64,000 nt of DNA from Mixta intestinalis (GTDB lineage: Bacteria; Pseudomonadota; Gammaproteobacteria; Enterobacterales; Enterobacteriaceae): positions 744,001-808,000 of the forward strand of contig NZ_CP028271.1 in assembly GCF_009914055.1 (NCBI RefSeq), read 5' to 3'. The notes under the pieces were generated by a model. That model was not told the origin of the DNA and ran no database searches. It saw only the letters and a program-made list of their open reading frames with translations. This document shows positions 62,411-64,000 of the stretch, piece by piece (the stretch's first letter is position 1; every line of letters starts with the position of its first letter). The position numbers and the translations under genes were made by a program.

Positions 62411-63496
62411 ATGACGCAGGTTTATAATTTCAGCTCCGGTCCGGCAATGTTGCCGGTAGAAGTGCTTCGTCGTGCGGAACAAGAACTTTGTAACTGGAAT
62501 GGGCTGGGGACTTCCGTAATGGAAATCAGTCATCGCAGTAAAGAGTTTACTCAGGTGGCACAAGAGGCAGAAAAAGATTTACGCGATCTGCTGAAAGTGC
62601 CTGACAACTATAAAGTCTTATTCTGTCACGGCGGTGCCCGCGCGCAGTTTGCGGCGGTGCCGATGAATCTGTTAGGTACGGCGAAAACCGCAGATTATGT
62701 TGATGGCGGCTACTGGGCACACAGCGCTATTGAAGAGGCGAAAAAATACTGCGTACCGAATGTTATCGATGCCAAAGTGCAAATTGATGGCAAACGGGCA
62801 CTGTTGCCAATGAAAGAATGGGGGCTGAGTGATGACGCTGCCTACGTACATTTTTGCCCTAATGAAACTATTGACGGCCTCGCTATTGATGAACAGCCCG
62901 ATTTTGGTGATAAAATCGTTGTCGCCGATCTCTCATCGACCATCCTTTCTCGTCCGCTGGATGTGAGCCGTTATGGCGTTATCTATGCTGGCGCGCAGAA
63001 AAATATTGGGCCTGCCGGGTTGACGCTGGCGATCGTACGCGAAGATCTGTTAGGCAAGGCACAACAGGCGCTGCCGTCGGTGCTTAACTATAAAACGCTG
63101 GCAGATAATGACTCTATGTACAACACGCCGCCTACCTTTGCCTGGTATCTGTCAGGTTTGGTTTTCAAATGGCTGAAAGAGCGTGGTGGCGTAAGTGAGA
63201 TCGATAAGATTAACCAGGCCAAAGCGGATTTGCTGTATGGCGTCATCGATCGTAGTGACTTTTACCGTAATGAGGTTGCTACGGTTAATCGCTCTCGCAT
63301 GAATGTGCCTTTCCAGCTGGCTGAACCTTCTCTCGATAGCCTCTTCCTGGAAGAATCCTTTGCCGCAGGCCTGCATGCGCTAAAAGGACACCGTGTTGTC
63401 GGTGGGATGCGTGCGTCTATCTATAACGCGATGCCGCTTGAAGGGGTGAAAGCTCTGACCGACTTTATGATCGATTTTGAACGTCGTCACGGCTAA
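62411..63496 (+). CDS. serC: Phosphoserine aminotransferase
   Basis: A 361-residue PLP enzyme (E. coli 362). The PLP lysine is in YAGAQKNIGPAG near 193-204, and HGGARAQFAA is the N-terminal cofactor-phosphate region. It makes phosphoserine for serine synthesis and also works in pyridoxine synthesis. It is followed 82 bp later by aroA, forming the conserved serC-aroA operon. Confidence 0.97.
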   Translation: MTQVYNFSSGPAMLPVEVLRRAEQELCNWNGLGTSVMEISHRSKEFTQVAQEAEKDLRDLLKVPDNYKVLFCHGGARAQFAAVPMNLLGTAKTADYVDGGYWAHSAIEEAKKYCVPNVIDAKVQIDGKRALLPMKEWGLSDDAAYVHFCPNETIDGLAIDEQPDFGDKIVVADLSSTILSRPLDVSRYGVIYAGAQKNIGPAGLTLAIVREDLLGKAQQALPSVLNYKTLADNDSMYNTPPTFAWYLSGLVFKWLKERGGVSEIDKINQAKADLLYGVIDRSDFYRNEVATVNRSRMNVPFQLAEPSLDSLFLEESFAAGLHALKGHRVVGGMRASIYNAMPLEGVKALTDFMIDFERRHG

Positions 63497-63523
63497 TCCC
63501 GATCTGTTTTATTGCTTACTGAG

Positions 63524-63550
63524 AACCTCGCCCTGATGCGAGGTTTTATT
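63524..63550 (+). terminator. Terminator/attenuator-like hairpin between serC and aroA
   Basis: AACCTCGC and GCGAGGTT pair around six bases, followed by TTATTG. It would reduce but not abolish readthrough into aroA. Confidence 0.7.
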
Positions 63551-63578
63551 GCGCTGGTTTATGGAGAAAAGTGTTCAC

Positions 63579-64000
63579 ATGCAGGAATCCCTGATATTAC
63601 AACCCATCGCTCACGTTGAGGGCACGGTTAATCTTCCCGGTTCTAAAAGCGTTTCTAACCGTGCTTTGTTGCTGGCTGCGCTGGCGCAGGGAAAGACACG
63701 TCTGAAGAATCTGTTAGATAGCGATGATATTAAACATATGCTTCATGCGCTTACTGCATTGGGGATTAACTATACGCTTTCTGCAGATCGTACCGTCTGT
63801 GAAATCACCGGTAACGGTGCGCCGCTAAAAGCGCCGGACGCGCTGGAACTTTTCCTGGGCAATGCGGGCACCGCCATGCGCCCGCTGGCCGCCGCGCTCT
63901 GTCTTACCGATAATGATGTGGTCCTGACCGGTGAACCACGCATGAAAGAACGTCCCATTGGTCATTTGGTTGATGCGCTGCGTCAGGGCGGTGCGCAAAT
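63579..64000 (+). CDS. aroA: 3-phosphoshikimate 1-carboxyvinyltransferase (EPSP synthase), N-terminal part
   Basis: The first 140 codons of AroA, cut by the window edge. LPGSKSVSNRALLLAALAQG (PEP/shikimate-phosphate lysine and serine) and LFLGNAGTAMRPLAAAL are diagnostic. The GNAGTAMRP segment keeps the glycine and proline typical of glyphosate-sensitive class I enzymes. It makes EPSP in the shikimate pathway. Confidence 0.96.
   Translation, partial: MQESLILQPIAHVEGTVNLPGSKSVSNRALLLAALAQGKTRLKNLLDSDDIKHMLHALTALGINYTLSADRTVCEITGNGAPLKAPDALELFLGNAGTAMRPLAAALCLTDNDVVLTGEPRMKERPIGHLVDALRQGGAQ

Noticed and set aside
1..64000. CRISPR arrays, rRNA, tRNA genes, insertion sequences
   Set aside because: I looked for regularly spaced repeats, cloverleaf-type sequences and transposase motifs and saw none; this was by eye, and a scanner could still find something small.

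Overview
The window reads as a chromosome segment from a member of the Enterobacterales. Gene content and order (yliI, dacC, rybB-ybjL-ybjM-grxA-ybjC-nfsA-rimK-ybjN-potFGHI-ybjO-rlmC-artJ-artMQIP-ybjP-ybjQ-amiD-ltaE-poxB-hcr-hcp-lysO, cspD-clpS-clpA-infA-aat-cydC-cydD-trxB-lrp-ftsK-lolA-rarA-serS, ycaD-pflA-pflB-focA-ycaO-serC-aroA) follow the 19-20 minute region of Escherichia coli. Many E. coli genes are absent (deoR, mdfA, ybjS/ybjT, macAB, serW, dmsABC, ycaC, ycaP), and others are in new places (sdaC, ytfE, a second PAP2 phosphatase). Protein divergence and the DUF3289 relics suggest Erwiniaceae (Pantoea/Mixta/Erwinia-like); that family assignment is inference from memory and was not computed. 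Products are called by recognising protein sequences; no database search was run.

Layout. Positions 1-2.8 kb are accessory and decayed: the N-terminus of a two-partner-secretion (HMW/FHA-like) exoprotein runs off the left edge, and behind it lie two broken DUF3289-family genes in opposite orientation. From 2.9 to 10.9 kb come an oxidoreductase, a DUF1311 periplasmic protein, aldose sugar dehydrogenase, a HAD phosphatase, PBP6 (dacC), a serine transporter (sdaC) and a coupled pair of PAP2 lipid phosphatases. The small RNA RybB, with a sigma-E promoter, lies at 11.0 kb. From 11.1 to 29.6 kb are envelope and redox genes (ybjL, ybjM, grxA, ybjC-nfsA-rimK), the putrescine importer potFGHI and the arginine importer artJ/artPIQM with ArgR boxes. 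From 29.7 to 36.2 kb is a nitrosative-stress and anaerobic cluster (hcp-hcr, ytfE, with NsrR and FNR sites) around lysO and next to a frameshifted poxB. From 36.6 to 45.9 kb the N-end-rule machinery (clpS, clpA, aat) sits with infA, cydDC and trxB. From 46.4 to 54.2 kb are lrp, ftsK, lolA, rarA and serS; from 54.6 to 62.1 kb ycaD and the pyruvate formate-lyase/formate channel group with ycaO; the right edge holds serC and the start of aroA.

The most notable observations are the poxB frameshift caused by a 5-bp tandem duplication, a shortened RybB with a recognisable sigma-E promoter, a 24-bp perfect inverted repeat of terminators where E. coli has a serine tRNA gene, a terminator-like hairpin in the leader of the exoprotein gene, the two complementary DUF3289 relics, and NsrR palindromes in front of both hcp and ytfE. 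I did not find a convincing new multi-gene system: most of the window is conserved core genome, and the part most likely to hold something new lies to the left of position 1. No tRNA, rRNA, CRISPR array or intact mobile element was seen.
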